Source: Verrucomicrobiota bacterium (GTDB lineage: Bacteria > Verrucomicrobiota > Kiritimatiellia > RFP12 > UBA1067). From it: a stretch of DNA of 64,000 nt. The position numbers were made by a program, and so were the translations under genes. Below are positions 18,624-27,644 of the stretch, in pieces; positions within the stretch are counted from its first letter, which is position 1; every line of letters starts with the position of its first letter. A model generated the notes under the pieces. It saw nothing but the letters and a program-made list of their open reading frames with translations. It was not told where the DNA came from and did no database searches. Where the stretch lies: assembly GCA_023269675.1 (NCBI GenBank), contig JAHFSX010000005.1, forward strand, positions 62,001-126,000, written 5' to 3'.

Positions 18624-18640
18624 ACGGCTCGGGGAGCCGT
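18624..18640. terminator. candidate hairpin between convergent genes
   Basis: ACGGCTC-GGG-GAGCCGT (7-bp stem, 3-nt loop) between the convergent stops at 18529 and 18681, followed by CCTT on the plus strand. Weak T-tract, so only a tentative bidirectional terminator. Confidence 0.4.
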
Positions 18641-18680
18641 CCTTACCGCAATCGGTTGCCGTCCTTCTGTGAAGGGCTCG

Positions 18681-21461
18681 TTACTCCGCGATCCGGAGGC
18701 TGAGGGCGTCGAGGTAGAAGCAGCCGTCGGCATCGGCGGGGGCGGTGATGCCGAGCCAGTTGACGTCCGCGAACGCGGCGCTGCCGAAGGGCAGGGTCAG
18801 CGTCTTCTCGCCGGTTGCGCTGCGGGTCTTGAGTGTGTAGGTGCCGTCGCGTTTGGCCCCGAGAGCGAAGCTGATCTCGAAGGTGGTCCAGGCGCCGGGC
18901 GTGAGGGTGCCGGCCGGCTTGCCGTTGGCCTTGACCGACCCGTCGCGGGACACGGCCACGGAGGGTCCGGCCTCGGACGTGGTCTTGCCGCGGAACTCGA
19001 CCGTGAAGGGCGCGGCCGCCTGGGCGGGCAGCAGCGCCGCGAAGGTGAAGGTGATCTGGCCGTTCTTCAGCGCGCGCGGAGCGATGTGCATGTAGGGGAA
19101 GAAGGATTTCGGCAGCCCCTTCTTGTCCGTGCACTTCAGGCATTTAGGTCCGCGCAGTCCAGCGACTTCGCTGGTGACCGCGAAGCCCGCGCCTTTCTGC
19201 TCGGTGGCGCGGAAGACGCCCGGCTCGTCGCCGTCCTTCAGCAGGTTGAAATCCAGATCGAAGGCGATCAGTTTGTCGAGGTCGGCGTCTGTCCAGTTGA
19301 CCGTAAGCGCGCGCGGCGCGTACGCCTTGGGCAGGCCGCGCCATGACGCGTCTCCGTAAAGCCCCGCCTTTTGGAGCTCGCTGTCGAAGGGCACAAAGCC
19401 GATGAGCGTGCAGGCGGGCGCGTCCGGCGCGAGCGAGAAGTCGAAGGCGGACGGATTGCGGCAGCCGGGGTCGGCGATCACCGAGTTCGTGTCGTGCCCG
19501 AGCGCCTGCCACTCCGCGAAGCTCTTACCCGCGAACGTGAGCGCGGTGTCCTTGGCGAGCGTGTGGTAGAGGTTGCTGTGCAGCAGGGGCGGCTTCAGGC
19601 CGGGCTGCCAGTCCTGTTTCACGGCCACCGCGTTGCTGGCGATGTAGATGTTGCGGCAGGCCTCCAGGTAGTTGGACTTCCACTGTGCGTTCAGGCCGCC
19701 GCGCCAGAGCAGGCCGTCGCGGGCGAAGGCGCCGATGTTGTTGCGGAAGAGGTTGTCCATGCCCTTGTGCTGGAAGTAGGCGTACCAGTCCGCGTTGTAG
19801 ACCAGGTTGTTCTCGACCACGGCGCCGCGCGACTGCTCGTCGAGGTAGACGCCCGCGTAGCCGCAGTTGCCGGGGTAGGCGGCGGTGTCGTGGATCAGGT
19901 TGTGGTGGATATGGGTGTCGAGCGGGCCGAACTGGTAGACGCCCGCCGCGTCGGTCTGGTAGCCCAGGCCGAGGTGGTGCAGGTGGTTGTAGGCGACCAC
20001 GTTGCCGCAGGAGTACTTCTCGCCCTTCCAGTCCCAGCGCGCGTCGAGGCCGATCGCGTCCCAGTGCATGTCGAAGAGCTCGTTGTGCGTGATCCGGGTC
20101 TGCGAAGCGAAGCGGTTGACGATGCCGTAGGCGCCGTGCCAGACCGTGCCGAGGCGGTGGATGCAGTTGTTGTCGATGACCAGGCCGGTGACGGCGCGCT
20201 CGCCGGCGGAAGCGGCAGCGTTCGTGCCGAGCGGGCTCTTCAGCGTGCCGAGATCGGTGACGCCGAGCTGCAGGCCTCCCGCGCCGAGATCCCAGATGTG
20301 GCACTGGCGGACCGTCACGTCGCGGCAGCCGTCGGCCAGTTCCAGCGCGTACTCGCCGAGCTGGGAGAGCTCGCAGCGCTCGAACGAGGCGTGGCGCAGT
20401 CCGCGCGCGACGATGGCGGAGGTCAGGTACATGTGGCCCTGACGGTAGGCGCCGTTGTGCTTGTCCATGTCGCCGTCGAGGTGCCGGATCGCGAGATCCC
20501 GGAAATGCAGGTGTTCGATGCACTTCCCGGCGGCGAGGTCGCCCGCGAACTCGAGCATGCGCGAGCGCATGACCGGCGCGACGACCTCGGCCTTGGCCAC
20601 CTCCTCGCCGGGCAGGGGGTAGTAATAGAGCGTGCCGGTGTGGCGGTTCAGATACCATTCGCCGGGCTGGTCGAGGGCCTCGAAGACATTGGAGAGGTAG
20701 TAGCGGAAGTTGCGCTCCCACGCGTCGACCGTGCGGGTGTGCGAGCTGAAGAAGCGGATGGCGCGGCGTTCGGGGTCGATCTGCTTGACGCGGTGGATGG
20801 TGGGGGTCCACGAGCAGAGCAGCACCACGTCGATGTCGGTGGGGTTGGACCAGGTCGGATCCACATCTCCCGGGAAGTAGCGCAGGGCCTGGCGCGGGTC
20901 GCCGCCGGGCTCGCGGCCTTCGGCGCGCAGGACCTTCTCGTTCCAGTTGGGGGTGCGCGCCCGCGTGCGGGACTCGCCGTTGACGAAGAGCGAGCAGAAG
21001 ACCCAGCCTCCGTCGCGCGCGCGGGGGACGTCGAGCTGCCAGTAAGGTTTTCCGGGCGTCCGGACCCAGGTGCCGGTGAGGCTTTCGCCGCCGCTCAGGA
21101 CCGGCTGCTCGCCCCGATAGGCCGAGTAGGTGACGGGCGCCGCGGCGGTGCCTGAATCGGCGGGAGTGAAGACGATCGGCTCGCGCACCGCATACACGCC
21201 GCCGCGCAGGAACACGTTGACGGGACCGGCGGTGATTTCCGAGCGCGCGATGGCTTGCTGCGCGCCGCGCACGGCCGCCATGGCGCGGGGGAGCGTGGCG
21301 AACGGTTTCGCCTGAGTGCCGGGGTTCGCGTCGCTGCCCGCGGGCGCGACGTAGAAGGTGTGCGGGGCCGTCGCGCAGCCTGCGAGCAAAAGCGCGGGCA
21401 GAACAAGGGTCTTTGCGGCATGCGCCCAGCGCAGACCATGCGGATAACGAAGGTTATTCAT
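18681..21461 (-). CDS. right-handed beta-helix lipoprotein (polysaccharide-active, GH141/lyase-like)
   Basis: 926-aa lipoprotein: LPALLLAGC is a lipobox with the acylated Cys about residue 29. Residues about 35-70 (HTFYVAPAGSDANPGTQAKPF) are the usual opening of secreted parallel beta-helix enzymes. A beta-sandwich interruption (about 110-290, with 'LFVNGESRTRARTPNW') precedes the helix, whose coils carry repeated x-I-x-x-N-x-I/F phrases (VIDNNCIHRLG, ITHNELFDMHWDAIGLD, HIHHNLIHDTAAYPG, VVENNLVYNAD). A C-terminal jelly-roll-like domain (about 750-926) resembles a carbohydrate-binding module. Family members act on pectin, fucosylated or xylan-type glycans; the substrate cannot be read from sequence. 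ATG 21461 lacks a clear ribosome binding site. Confidence 0.8.
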   Translation of the reverse strand: MNNLRYPHGLRWAHAAKTLVLPALLLAGCATAPHTFYVAPAGSDANPGTQAKPFATLPRAMAAVRGAQQAIARSEITAGPVNVFLRGGVYAVREPIVFTPADSGTAAAPVTYSAYRGEQPVLSGGESLTGTWVRTPGKPYWQLDVPRARDGGWVFCSLFVNGESRTRARTPNWNEKVLRAEGREPGGDPRQALRYFPGDVDPTWSNPTDIDVVLLCSWTPTIHRVKQIDPERRAIRFFSSHTRTVDAWERNFRYYLSNVFEALDQPGEWYLNRHTGTLYYYPLPGEEVAKAEVVAPVMRSRMLEFAGDLAAGKCIEHLHFRDLAIRHLDGDMDKHNGAYRQGHMYLTSAIVARGLRHASFERCELSQLGEYALELADGCRDVTVRQCHIWDLGAGGLQLGVTDLGTLKSPLGTNAAASAGERAVTGLVIDNNCIHRLGTVWHGAYGIVNRFASQTRITHNELFDMHWDAIGLDARWDWKGEKYSCGNVVAYNHLHHLGLGYQTDAAGVYQFGPLDTHIHHNLIHDTAAYPGNCGYAGVYLDEQSRGAVVENNLVYNADWYAYFQHKGMDNLFRNNIGAFARDGLLWRGGLNAQWKSNYLEACRNIYIASNAVAVKQDWQPGLKPPLLHSNLYHTLAKDTALTFAGKSFAEWQALGHDTNSVIADPGCRNPSAFDFSLAPDAPACTLIGFVPFDSELQKAGLYGDASWRGLPKAYAPRALTVNWTDADLDKLIAFDLDFNLLKDGDEPGVFRATEQKGAGFAVTSEVAGLRGPKCLKCTDKKGLPKSFFPYMHIAPRALKNGQITFTFAALLPAQAAAPFTVEFRGKTTSEAGPSVAVSRDGSVKANGKPAGTLTPGAWTTFEISFALGAKRDGTYTLKTRSATGEKTLTLPFGSAAFADVNWLGITAPADADGCFYLDALSLRIAE

Positions 21462-21520
21462 GGAGCGAGCGTATCAAACGCGATTGTTGATGGCAACTGC
21501 GGCGCTTTTCCATTCTGGCT

Positions 21521-22756
21521 TTAGGGCCAGAGCAGGTTTGCCCGCTGGGACTTCGCTTCCTCTTCTGGTAACTTCGCGCTCAGCTCGGGATACCGCGGGT
21601 CATCCGTGAACCTCCGCGCCTCCTGCAAAAACGGGTAAAGATGCATCCGGTTCAGATCGGTGATCTGCTGGTGTGGCCAGGGCTTTTGAGGATCCGCATA
21701 ACCGGCCATGTAATCGACCGCCGCCCGCAGCAGGCTCTCTCGGGCGGAGGGAAAGCCCCAGTAATCCACGCCCACTTGCCGCCCCATCTCCGCCAAGGCC
21801 AGCAGTCCGGACAAGTTGATCAGACTGTAGGTGAAGGCCCGGGTTCTGGCCAGTTCCAGCTTCTGCTTGCCATCCGCTGACACTTGGCCTTTCAAACGGG
21901 TCGCTCGCGCGGACGTCAGGATGCTTTTCGCAAGCTCCTGCTGGCCGGTATAGAGCGCGAAGCTGGCAGTCTGCGCGTCGTACCACGTTCCGTGGTTGTT
22001 GATTTCCCGGCTCTCCGCCTTGCCGTAATCGCTATCGCGTAACCATTGCAGGTAGGTTTTGAACCAGGCCTGCAGCCTCTGGCGCTGCGGCCCGGTCAGA
22101 GCCTCAGACCCTTCCAGCAGGGTCGAGGCGTTGATCACTTGCAGGAAACGACGGGTTTCAATGATGCCAATGCCCCGGCCTTCACACCGTCCCGGTATGG
22201 CCTGCCCGTATTTCAGATGCGGACGCATGCAGGTGGTCGGATCAAGAAACCATGCGTCCAGGAATTTCCCGGCACGCAGGGCGTACGTGCGTTCGCCGGT
22301 GAAGTGCCAGGCCAGCGCCAACGTCTCTGCGCCGGCGGCCATGTTTTCCAGCGCCACCCGGTCGGATCCTTCCCCTAAACTCTGTGGGTTGACCTCGCCG
22401 TCGCGTCGGATGTAGGGCACCCCGTCTTTCTTGGTCGGATCGGGCCACCAATACGGGCCGAAACTCATATAATCGTGCTTGTCTCCGCTGGGGGGCACGA
22501 GCGGTTTCGCCATCACCGTAAAGGGGCCCCGTGTCAGCCAGCCGTCCGCTTCCATCCGCAAGGCGCTCAAGGCGGGTGACAGCTTCGCGCCCCCTCCCGC
22601 GATCAGCGCTTTCGCGATCCGCAGACGGTCAAAATCCATGACGACCGTGAAGTAGCCGGTGTTCTGGACGTCAGCGCCGTGCGTGTCTGCTGCGCCCGCT
22701 TCCACCGCCGGCAGGATCCCCGCCGCGAGCGTCATAAATAGCGTCTTAACTGTCAT
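21521..22756 (-). CDS. alginate-lyase-superfamily polysaccharide lyase (PF05426 type)
   Basis: 411-aa secreted protein with an (alpha/alpha) toroid typical of the Alginate_lyase family. Diagnostic blocks are 'SFGPYWWPDPTKKDG', 'RRDGEVNP' and the active-site-type motif NNHGTWYDAQ, which carries the Asn/His and Tyr used for beta-elimination in PL5/PL38-type enzymes. Related Bacteroidetes and Verrucomicrobia enzymes degrade alginate or glucuronan-like uronic acid polymers; which one applies here is unknown. The ATG at 22756 has AAGGAG 8 nt upstream. It lies between two beta-helix genes in the same orientation (53 nt after the upstream one), consistent with one uronic-acid polysaccharide operon. 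Confidence 0.87.
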   Translation of the reverse strand: MTVKTLFMTLAAGILPAVEAGAADTHGADVQNTGYFTVVMDFDRLRIAKALIAGGGAKLSPALSALRMEADGWLTRGPFTVMAKPLVPPSGDKHDYMSFGPYWWPDPTKKDGVPYIRRDGEVNPQSLGEGSDRVALENMAAGAETLALAWHFTGERTYALRAGKFLDAWFLDPTTCMRPHLKYGQAIPGRCEGRGIGIIETRRFLQVINASTLLEGSEALTGPQRQRLQAWFKTYLQWLRDSDYGKAESREINNHGTWYDAQTASFALYTGQQELAKSILTSARATRLKGQVSADGKQKLELARTRAFTYSLINLSGLLALAEMGRQVGVDYWGFPSARESLLRAAVDYMAGYADPQKPWPHQQITDLNRMHLYPFLQEARRFTDDPRYPELSAKLPEEEAKSQRANLLWP

Positions 22757-22809
22757 TGCCGGTTCTCCTTCTCATTCAGTCGCCCCGTCTTTCATCCGCG
22801 GGGGCTCCC

Positions 22810-24276
22810 TCAGTCCAGCGGCTTCCAGCCGGAGAATTCCTTCAGAGCTGCGCCGAACGTGCCTTCCTGGCGAAGCGGCGAGTCCTTGGGCAACGGGTGG
22901 AGGGGGGCGTCCAGCGCCGGCGACGCGATGATGTTTCCGGCTACGGACGCGCTGTTGGTTGAGGCGAAGGCGCCCCACTGCTCAGGGCCGATCAGTTCGG
23001 CGCCCCAAGCGATCTTGCCCAGTCCGATGACGTTCTTCGTCAGCTTCACGCGGCTGACGGCGTCTTGGGCGACCGCCACCGCCACGCCATTGCTGACGAG
23101 CAGGCAGCCTTCGATCAGGGTCCCGCTTCCCGCCGCGATGCCCTGCCCGGCGTTGACCACCGTGCAGCGGCTGATGCGCCCCCCGTCGCGGAGGCCGACG
23201 CCCTGCCGCCCCCCGCGCACCAGGCAGTTCTCCAGCTCGAAGCGGTTGCCGCTCACCTGTGAGCCGGCGTTGTCGGTGAACTGAGAGTTGCGGCAGCTGT
23301 GGAAGCTGCCTTGGAAAAGGGCGCCGCCGATCAGGTTCCGGCGCGCGACGATGTTCCGGTAGATGCTCACGCTGGACATGACGTCCACGATGCCCGCGCC
23401 GCCGTTGCGCTCGAACAGCGCGCCGTCGACCAGGGTGGCGCTGTTGCCGTGCATGGAGAAGCCCTGGTCGCAGTTGAACGAACCGTCGATGTTTTCGAAG
23501 ATGTCGCCGTAGCCCCAGAACCCGGCGAACCCGTCATCCTGCGAGTAGATCGACCGGAGATTGCGGATGACCACATAGTCGGCGTCGACGAATACGCCCT
23601 CGTTCAGGGGCATCTCAAGCGTCAGGTCGTCCAGCTTGGCGCCGGTCGGCAGGCGGAAGTAGACGCGGCGCGCATCGCCCAGCGTGCCCAGGGTGTCGTA
23701 GAAGAAGCCGCCCGGGGGGAGTTCCGCGAACGTGAGCACGTTCGTTCCCGGCTCGCCGTTCACGAAGAAAATCTCGGGCGCCTCCGGCTCCGTGAACCAA
23801 CCCTGATGCTTCAGAAACCCCAGCCAGTTGCTGTTGGGCATGGGGCCGGGCCGGCCGTCCGGCAGAGTCTGGCGGAACCCGAAGACATCATTGGTCAGCA
23901 GGGTCCAGGAGCGGGGCGGCACCTTGACCAGTCCGGTCACGGTGGCGCCGTGCCCGTCAATGACGAAGGGAGCGGCCGGGCGGCCGTGGGCTGTTTTGTC
24001 CACCCGCACGCGCTCCCGGTAGTCGATCCCTGTGTTCGAGATCTCGATGTGGGCGCTCGCGGGCGCGGAGCGGACCGCCTTCATGATGGAGGCGAAAGGC
24101 CCGGTTTTGCCGTCGGCCGCCGGCTCCTGCGCGCGGCCGTCGAAGGCGTCGTTGCCGGTGCGGTTGTTGACGTAAAAAGTGGCAGGCGACACGTCCGCGG
24201 CGCCTGCCGCGAGAACGCCCGCCAGTCCCACTGCCGCTGCCCAACTCATCCGCCGATGCGGTATTTGCTTGCTCAT
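22810..24276 (-). CDS. secreted right-handed beta-helix protein
   Basis: 488 aa from ATG 24276, which is preceded by GGAGAAGA; longer in-frame extensions upstream lack a ribosome binding site. Signal peptide 'RRMSWAAAVGLAGVLAAGAADVSPA', then FYVNNRTGNDAFDGRAQEP, the common start of beta-helix polysaccharide-active or capsule-like proteins. Repeating coils such as 'GALFERNGGAGIVDVMSSVSIYRNIV' and 'ISRCTVVNAGQGIAAG' match the Beta_helix (PF13229) pattern. No lyase catalytic triad is identifiable by eye. The neighbouring alginate-lyase-type gene suggests a role in polyuronate breakdown. Confidence 0.8.
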   Translation of the reverse strand: MSKQIPHRRMSWAAAVGLAGVLAAGAADVSPATFYVNNRTGNDAFDGRAQEPAADGKTGPFASIMKAVRSAPASAHIEISNTGIDYRERVRVDKTAHGRPAAPFVIDGHGATVTGLVKVPPRSWTLLTNDVFGFRQTLPDGRPGPMPNSNWLGFLKHQGWFTEPEAPEIFFVNGEPGTNVLTFAELPPGGFFYDTLGTLGDARRVYFRLPTGAKLDDLTLEMPLNEGVFVDADYVVIRNLRSIYSQDDGFAGFWGYGDIFENIDGSFNCDQGFSMHGNSATLVDGALFERNGGAGIVDVMSSVSIYRNIVARRNLIGGALFQGSFHSCRNSQFTDNAGSQVSGNRFELENCLVRGGRQGVGLRDGGRISRCTVVNAGQGIAAGSGTLIEGCLLVSNGVAVAVAQDAVSRVKLTKNVIGLGKIAWGAELIGPEQWGAFASTNSASVAGNIIASPALDAPLHPLPKDSPLRQEGTFGAALKEFSGWKPLD

Positions 24277-24322
24277 TCGGTCTTCTCCGCTGCGGACGAG
24301 GCGCACCTGTTCCCCTCGGCCA

Positions 24323-25258
24323 TTAATCATCTGCTGGTTGTGGTAAAGGGGTCACGTTCTTCGGGGGCAACTGCCGCAGGATGAACGCGGCGAGGTCGTC
24401 GGTGAGGGCTTGCCATCCGATCTCGAGCGGGATCACGTGGCCGATATCGGCGAGGGGGTGGATCGCTTTAGGCCCGGGACAGCCCTCGAGCCAGCGCAGC
24501 GCCGCGGGCGTGTCGATGACCGAATCATATTCGGCGGTGGCGGCGAACACGGGACGGGTCAGGCGGGGCGCCTGGCGCCGGAGCGCGCGGACCAGCTGGA
24601 ACAGGCCGCGGTAGACGCAGAAGGGGATGAAGCGGTCGCGGGTGTAGGTGAAGGCGGGGTCGTCGACGGCCGCGCCTTCGGCCGAGAAACACGCCTCGAA
24701 GGTGGGCGAGAGGCCGAGGGTGACGCGGGCGAGATGGAACCAGACCGACGGGGGAAGCAGGGGCGAGCGCCTGTGCGAGACCTCAATCATGGGGGCCAGC
24801 GCCGCCACGCCGTCGACCCAGTCAGGCGTGCGCAGGGCCGCCTCGAGCGCGAGCGCGCCGCCCAGCGAGTGGCCGACGGCCCAGACGGTCGCATGCGCGC
24901 TCTGCAGACGGAAGAGTTCGGCATCGACGGCCTGCCGCCAGAGGTCGAGGGATTGCTGCTTGGCCTGAAGGGCGGGCACGGCGCTGCCGGGCAGGCGCAT
25001 CGCGCGGCAGGTGAAGGTCCCGGTGGCGGCGAGGCGCTCGGCCATGCGCTTCCAGATGTAGGGGGTGTCGGCGAACCCGTGGATCAGGAGGACGGCGACC
25101 GGGCCGCGGCCGACAGTGAACGCGGCGGCGTCCGGCAGGAGTCCGTCCGCGCCGCGCCTGAGCCCCTTCTCCCAGAAATGGCGGCGGCTCCCCACCCATG
25201 CGGCGTGAAGCAGGTTGGCGCCAAGCCAAGCGAGGAGGATGAGAGCGACCGTGTACAC
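24323..25258 (-). CDS. membrane-anchored alpha/beta hydrolase (lysophospholipase/esterase-like)
   Basis: 311 aa. The start is taken as GTG 25258 because an AAGGAG box lies 4-5 nt upstream and a hydrophobic anchor follows at once (YTVALILLAWLGANLLHAAW). The hydrolase fold is clear: LLIHGFADTPY (oxyanion loop), GHSLGG with nucleophile Ser131, AEYDSVIDT for the acid and IGHVIPLE for the His. It resembles carboxylesterase/monoacylglycerol-lipase-like proteins (Hydrolase_4). A longer open frame runs upstream to 26239 but changes character completely before residue 1 and overlaps the protease gene in another frame, so it is not used. Confidence 0.85.
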   Translation of the reverse strand: MYTVALILLAWLGANLLHAAWVGSRRHFWEKGLRRGADGLLPDAAAFTVGRGPVAVLLIHGFADTPYIWKRMAERLAATGTFTCRAMRLPGSAVPALQAKQQSLDLWRQAVDAELFRLQSAHATVWAVGHSLGGALALEAALRTPDWVDGVAALAPMIEVSHRRSPLLPPSVWFHLARVTLGLSPTFEACFSAEGAAVDDPAFTYTRDRFIPFCVYRGLFQLVRALRRQAPRLTRPVFAATAEYDSVIDTPAALRWLEGCPGPKAIHPLADIGHVIPLEIGWQALTDDLAAFILRQLPPKNVTPLPQPADD

Positions 25259-25268
25259 AGATCTCCTT

Positions 25269-25364
25269 TTGGACTGCGGTGACAAGCGAAGCGCGGCACC
25301 GCTTTCATCGCGTGCGTTCAAGAAAGCGGCGTCGCGCGGAATACCGCTTGCCGCGCGCACTCCA
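25269..25364 (-). repeat. interspersed repeat (GCGGCAAGCGGT...CACCGC), copy 2
   Basis: Inverted counterpart of 15721-15815: the minus strand reads GTGCGCGCGGCAAGCGG, CGCGCGACGCCGCTTT, AAAGCGGTGCCGCGCTT, GCTTGTCACCGCAGTCC. It fills the spacer between the protease and esterase genes and ends only 4 nt from the esterase's AAGGAG box. Confidence 0.8.
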
Positions 25365-25377
25365 AACAGTTCGTCGG

Positions 25378-26181
25378 TTATTTGAGCAGGGCGATGGTTT
25401 CGCGGATGTAGGCGGCGTGGAGCAGCGAGCCGAGGTCCATGTCGCGTTTGAAGGTCACGTCCCATTCGGGCGACTTCAGGTGGTCGTTCTGCTGCGTGCG
25501 GGTGACGATGAGGCCGATGATCAGCGGCTGCGGGTCGGCGGTGTCCGCGAGCGCGACCGGCGCGCCGCTGTCGCCGGCGAAAGTGGCCGCGCTGAAAAGG
25601 AACAGGGGGTAAAGGCTGGCTGGAAAGAGCGGGTAGCCGCTGGCCACGCCATCGCGCAGGAGCGGGAATCCGGCGGCGTTGGCTTCGGTCTGATGGGGGT
25701 ACCCCGCATAGAAGAGGCGGCTTCCGACCGACAGGCCGCGGGCGGCGGAGGTCTTCTCGTCGGCGAGCGCGGCGAGGGGCAGGGCTTCGAAAATCGCCTG
25801 CGGCGGCAACGCGCAGCGGATCACCGCCACATCCTGCGAGGGGTGGCTGGTCCAAAGCGCGCGGGTGCCCTCGCGGATGGGGATCTTGTAGTCGAGCCGC
25901 TGCCACGCGCCGGCCTCGCTTTTGACACGGCAGACCAGCAGGACGCTGTCCCCTTTTGCCTTTACAAAGGTGTGGCCGGCGGTCACGAGCAGCACGTTGG
26001 TCAGCGCCGCGTCCGGCGCGGGATCGCGCACGAGAAAGCCGGTCGCGGTGGAGTCGGTGTTGAAGATCTTGAAAGTGGCCTGCGTGAGCCGTTCCGCCGC
26101 GGTCTGCGCCGGCGACACGCACGGCAGCAGCAGGGCGGCGGCGAGGAACAGTGCTGTCAGAAGGGGGCGTTGAGTGTTCAT
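25378..26181 (-). CDS. secreted trypsin-like serine protease
   Basis: 267 aa with a Sec signal peptide (cleavage near SPAQ, residue 26). The chymotrypsin-fold catalytic triad is readable: His70 in VTAGHTF, Asp117 in SQDVAVI and Ser205 in FAGDSGAPV. It has no PDZ or other added domain, so it is not a DegP-type protease. The substrate is unknown. The upstream spacer (26182-26277) holds a short inverted motif around CAACGTTGAAAACTCAACG and no gene. Confidence 0.85.
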   Translation of the reverse strand: MNTQRPLLTALFLAAALLLPCVSPAQTAAERLTQATFKIFNTDSTATGFLVRDPAPDAALTNVLLVTAGHTFVKAKGDSVLLVCRVKSEAGAWQRLDYKIPIREGTRALWTSHPSQDVAVIRCALPPQAIFEALPLAALADEKTSAARGLSVGSRLFYAGYPHQTEANAAGFPLLRDGVASGYPLFPASLYPLFLFSAATFAGDSGAPVALADTADPQPLIIGLIVTRTQQNDHLKSPEWDVTFKRDMDLGSLLHAAYIRETIALLK

Positions 26182-26277
26182 CGTGTTGTACCTGCGCGCG
26201 CTGAGCCCAAACGTTCAACGTTGAAAACTCAACGCTCAAGTGAATTCCTAACAGCCTAAACGCCTAATAGCCTTGCC

Positions 26278-27549
26278 CTAGTGCCGGAAGCTGCGCTGGC
26301 CGGTGAAGACCATGGCGACGTTGGCGTCGTTGCAGCAGTCGATCACGTCCCAGTCGCGGATCGCGCCGCCGGGCTGGACGATGGCGGTGATGCCTTCGCG
26401 GATGCCGACCTCCGCGCCGTCGCGGAAGGGGAAGAAGGCGTCGGAAACCATGCTGCAGCCGATCAGGCCGCCCTTGCGGGCCTTGACCTCCTCGTCGATG
26501 GCGGCCACGCGCTTCTGCCCCTCGCCGCCGAACTTCATCGCGAGCTCGTTGTAGGGCGTGGCGTACCTCTCCCACGCGATCCAGTCGGCCAGCTTGCGGT
26601 AGGCCTTGTCGCGCGCGATCTCGGCCACGCCCACGCGGTCCTGCTCGCCGGTGCCGATGCCGACGGTCGCGCCGTCCTTGACGTAGAGCACGGAGTTGCT
26701 GGTGACGCCCGCCTCGACCAGCCAGCCGAAGATGAGGTCCTCGTACTCCTGCGGGGTCGGCAGCCGTTTCGTGCGATGGACGGTGCCGTCCTTGGTCGTG
26801 CATTCGGCGGGCATGAGCTGGCCCGCCGTGCGGGCCTCGGGCACGAAGGACCACTGGGTCACGATGCCGCCGTCGATGAGCGATTTGAAGTCGACCACGC
26901 GCTGGGCCACGAAGGCGGTGAGGCGGGCCATGTTGTTGATGCGCATGACGCGCAGGTTCTTCTTGGCCGCGAAGATCTCCATCACGCCGGGGGCGAACTC
27001 GGGGGCCACGACGACCTCGGCGTAGTTCTCGGCCACGAGCCGGGCGGTCTCGAGGTCCACCTCGCGGTTGAGCGCGATGCAGCCGCCGAAGGCGGCCAGG
27101 CGGTCGGCCTTGTTGGCGCGGGCGTAGGCCTCGGCGAGCGAGGCGGCCTTGGCGACGCCGCAGGGGTTGTTGTGCTTGACGATGGCGACGCAGGGGGTGC
27201 CGTCGAGGTAGCGCAGGATGTTGAGCGCGTTGTCGGCGTCGGTGAGGTTGGTCTTGCCGGGGTGCTTGCCGGACTGGAGCAGTTCGGGGTCGGAGGCCAG
27301 ATAGTGGCCGGGGCCGACGGCGGTGACGTCGCCGAGCGTGAGGTTGCCGTTCACCAGCTTGTACATCGCGGCCTCCTGTCCCGGGTTCTCGCCGTAGCGC
27401 AACCCCTTCTCCTCGCCGTCGATGACCCACGAGACCTTTTCGTAGGCGAGGGTCTGGCGCTTGACGCCGTCGATGAAGGTGATCTCCATCTGCGGCGTGA
27501 AGTGGTCGTCCATGATGGTTTTGTAGGCGGCTTTGAGATCGATGGCCAT
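26278..27549 (-). CDS. purH: AICAR transformylase (PurH C-terminal domain only)
   Basis: Formylates AICAR to FAICAR with 10-formyl-tetrahydrofolate, the ninth step of de novo purine synthesis, in the cytoplasm. The 423 aa begin directly with the transformylase domain: YGENPGQEAAMY, VKHNNPCGVA (catalytic Lys-His), SDAFFPFRDG and QPGGAIRDWD are conserved PurH blocks. The usual N-terminal IMP cyclohydrolase (MGS-like, about 200 aa) domain of bifunctional PurH is absent, and the upstream DNA does not encode it. A separate cyclohydrolase must exist elsewhere. The ATG at 27549 is used. It is a housekeeping gene within a glycan-degradation region. Confidence 0.93.
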   Translation of the reverse strand: MAIDLKAAYKTIMDDHFTPQMEITFIDGVKRQTLAYEKVSWVIDGEEKGLRYGENPGQEAAMYKLVNGNLTLGDVTAVGPGHYLASDPELLQSGKHPGKTNLTDADNALNILRYLDGTPCVAIVKHNNPCGVAKAASLAEAYARANKADRLAAFGGCIALNREVDLETARLVAENYAEVVVAPEFAPGVMEIFAAKKNLRVMRINNMARLTAFVAQRVVDFKSLIDGGIVTQWSFVPEARTAGQLMPAECTTKDGTVHRTKRLPTPQEYEDLIFGWLVEAGVTSNSVLYVKDGATVGIGTGEQDRVGVAEIARDKAYRKLADWIAWERYATPYNELAMKFGGEGQKRVAAIDEEVKARKGGLIGCSMVSDAFFPFRDGAEVGIREGITAIVQPGGAIRDWDVIDCCNDANVAMVFTGQRSFRH

Positions 27550-27626
27550 GGGGGGCTCCGTTGTCAGTTATCAGTTAGGAGTTAGGATTTAGGAGTTGAA
27601 TGCCGGCAGGGTTCGGGGTTCAGTAG

Positions 27627-27644
27627 GGGCGATTTTTTTCGCCC
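27627..27644. repeat. short palindrome GGGCGA-N6-TCGCCC
   Basis: GGGCGA-TTTTTT-TCGCCC with outer GTA/TAC pairing, directly abutting the stop of the gene remnant at 27645. Upstream of it (27570-27596) are imperfect TTAGGAGTT repeats like those at 40481-40500. Confidence 0.6.

Noticed and set aside
25259-26239. N-terminal extension of the esterase gene through the protease region (638 codons in all)
   Set aside because: The extension is the protease gene read in another frame (Arg/Pro-rich). A strong AAGGAG box before GTG 25258 and the membrane anchor mark the real start.
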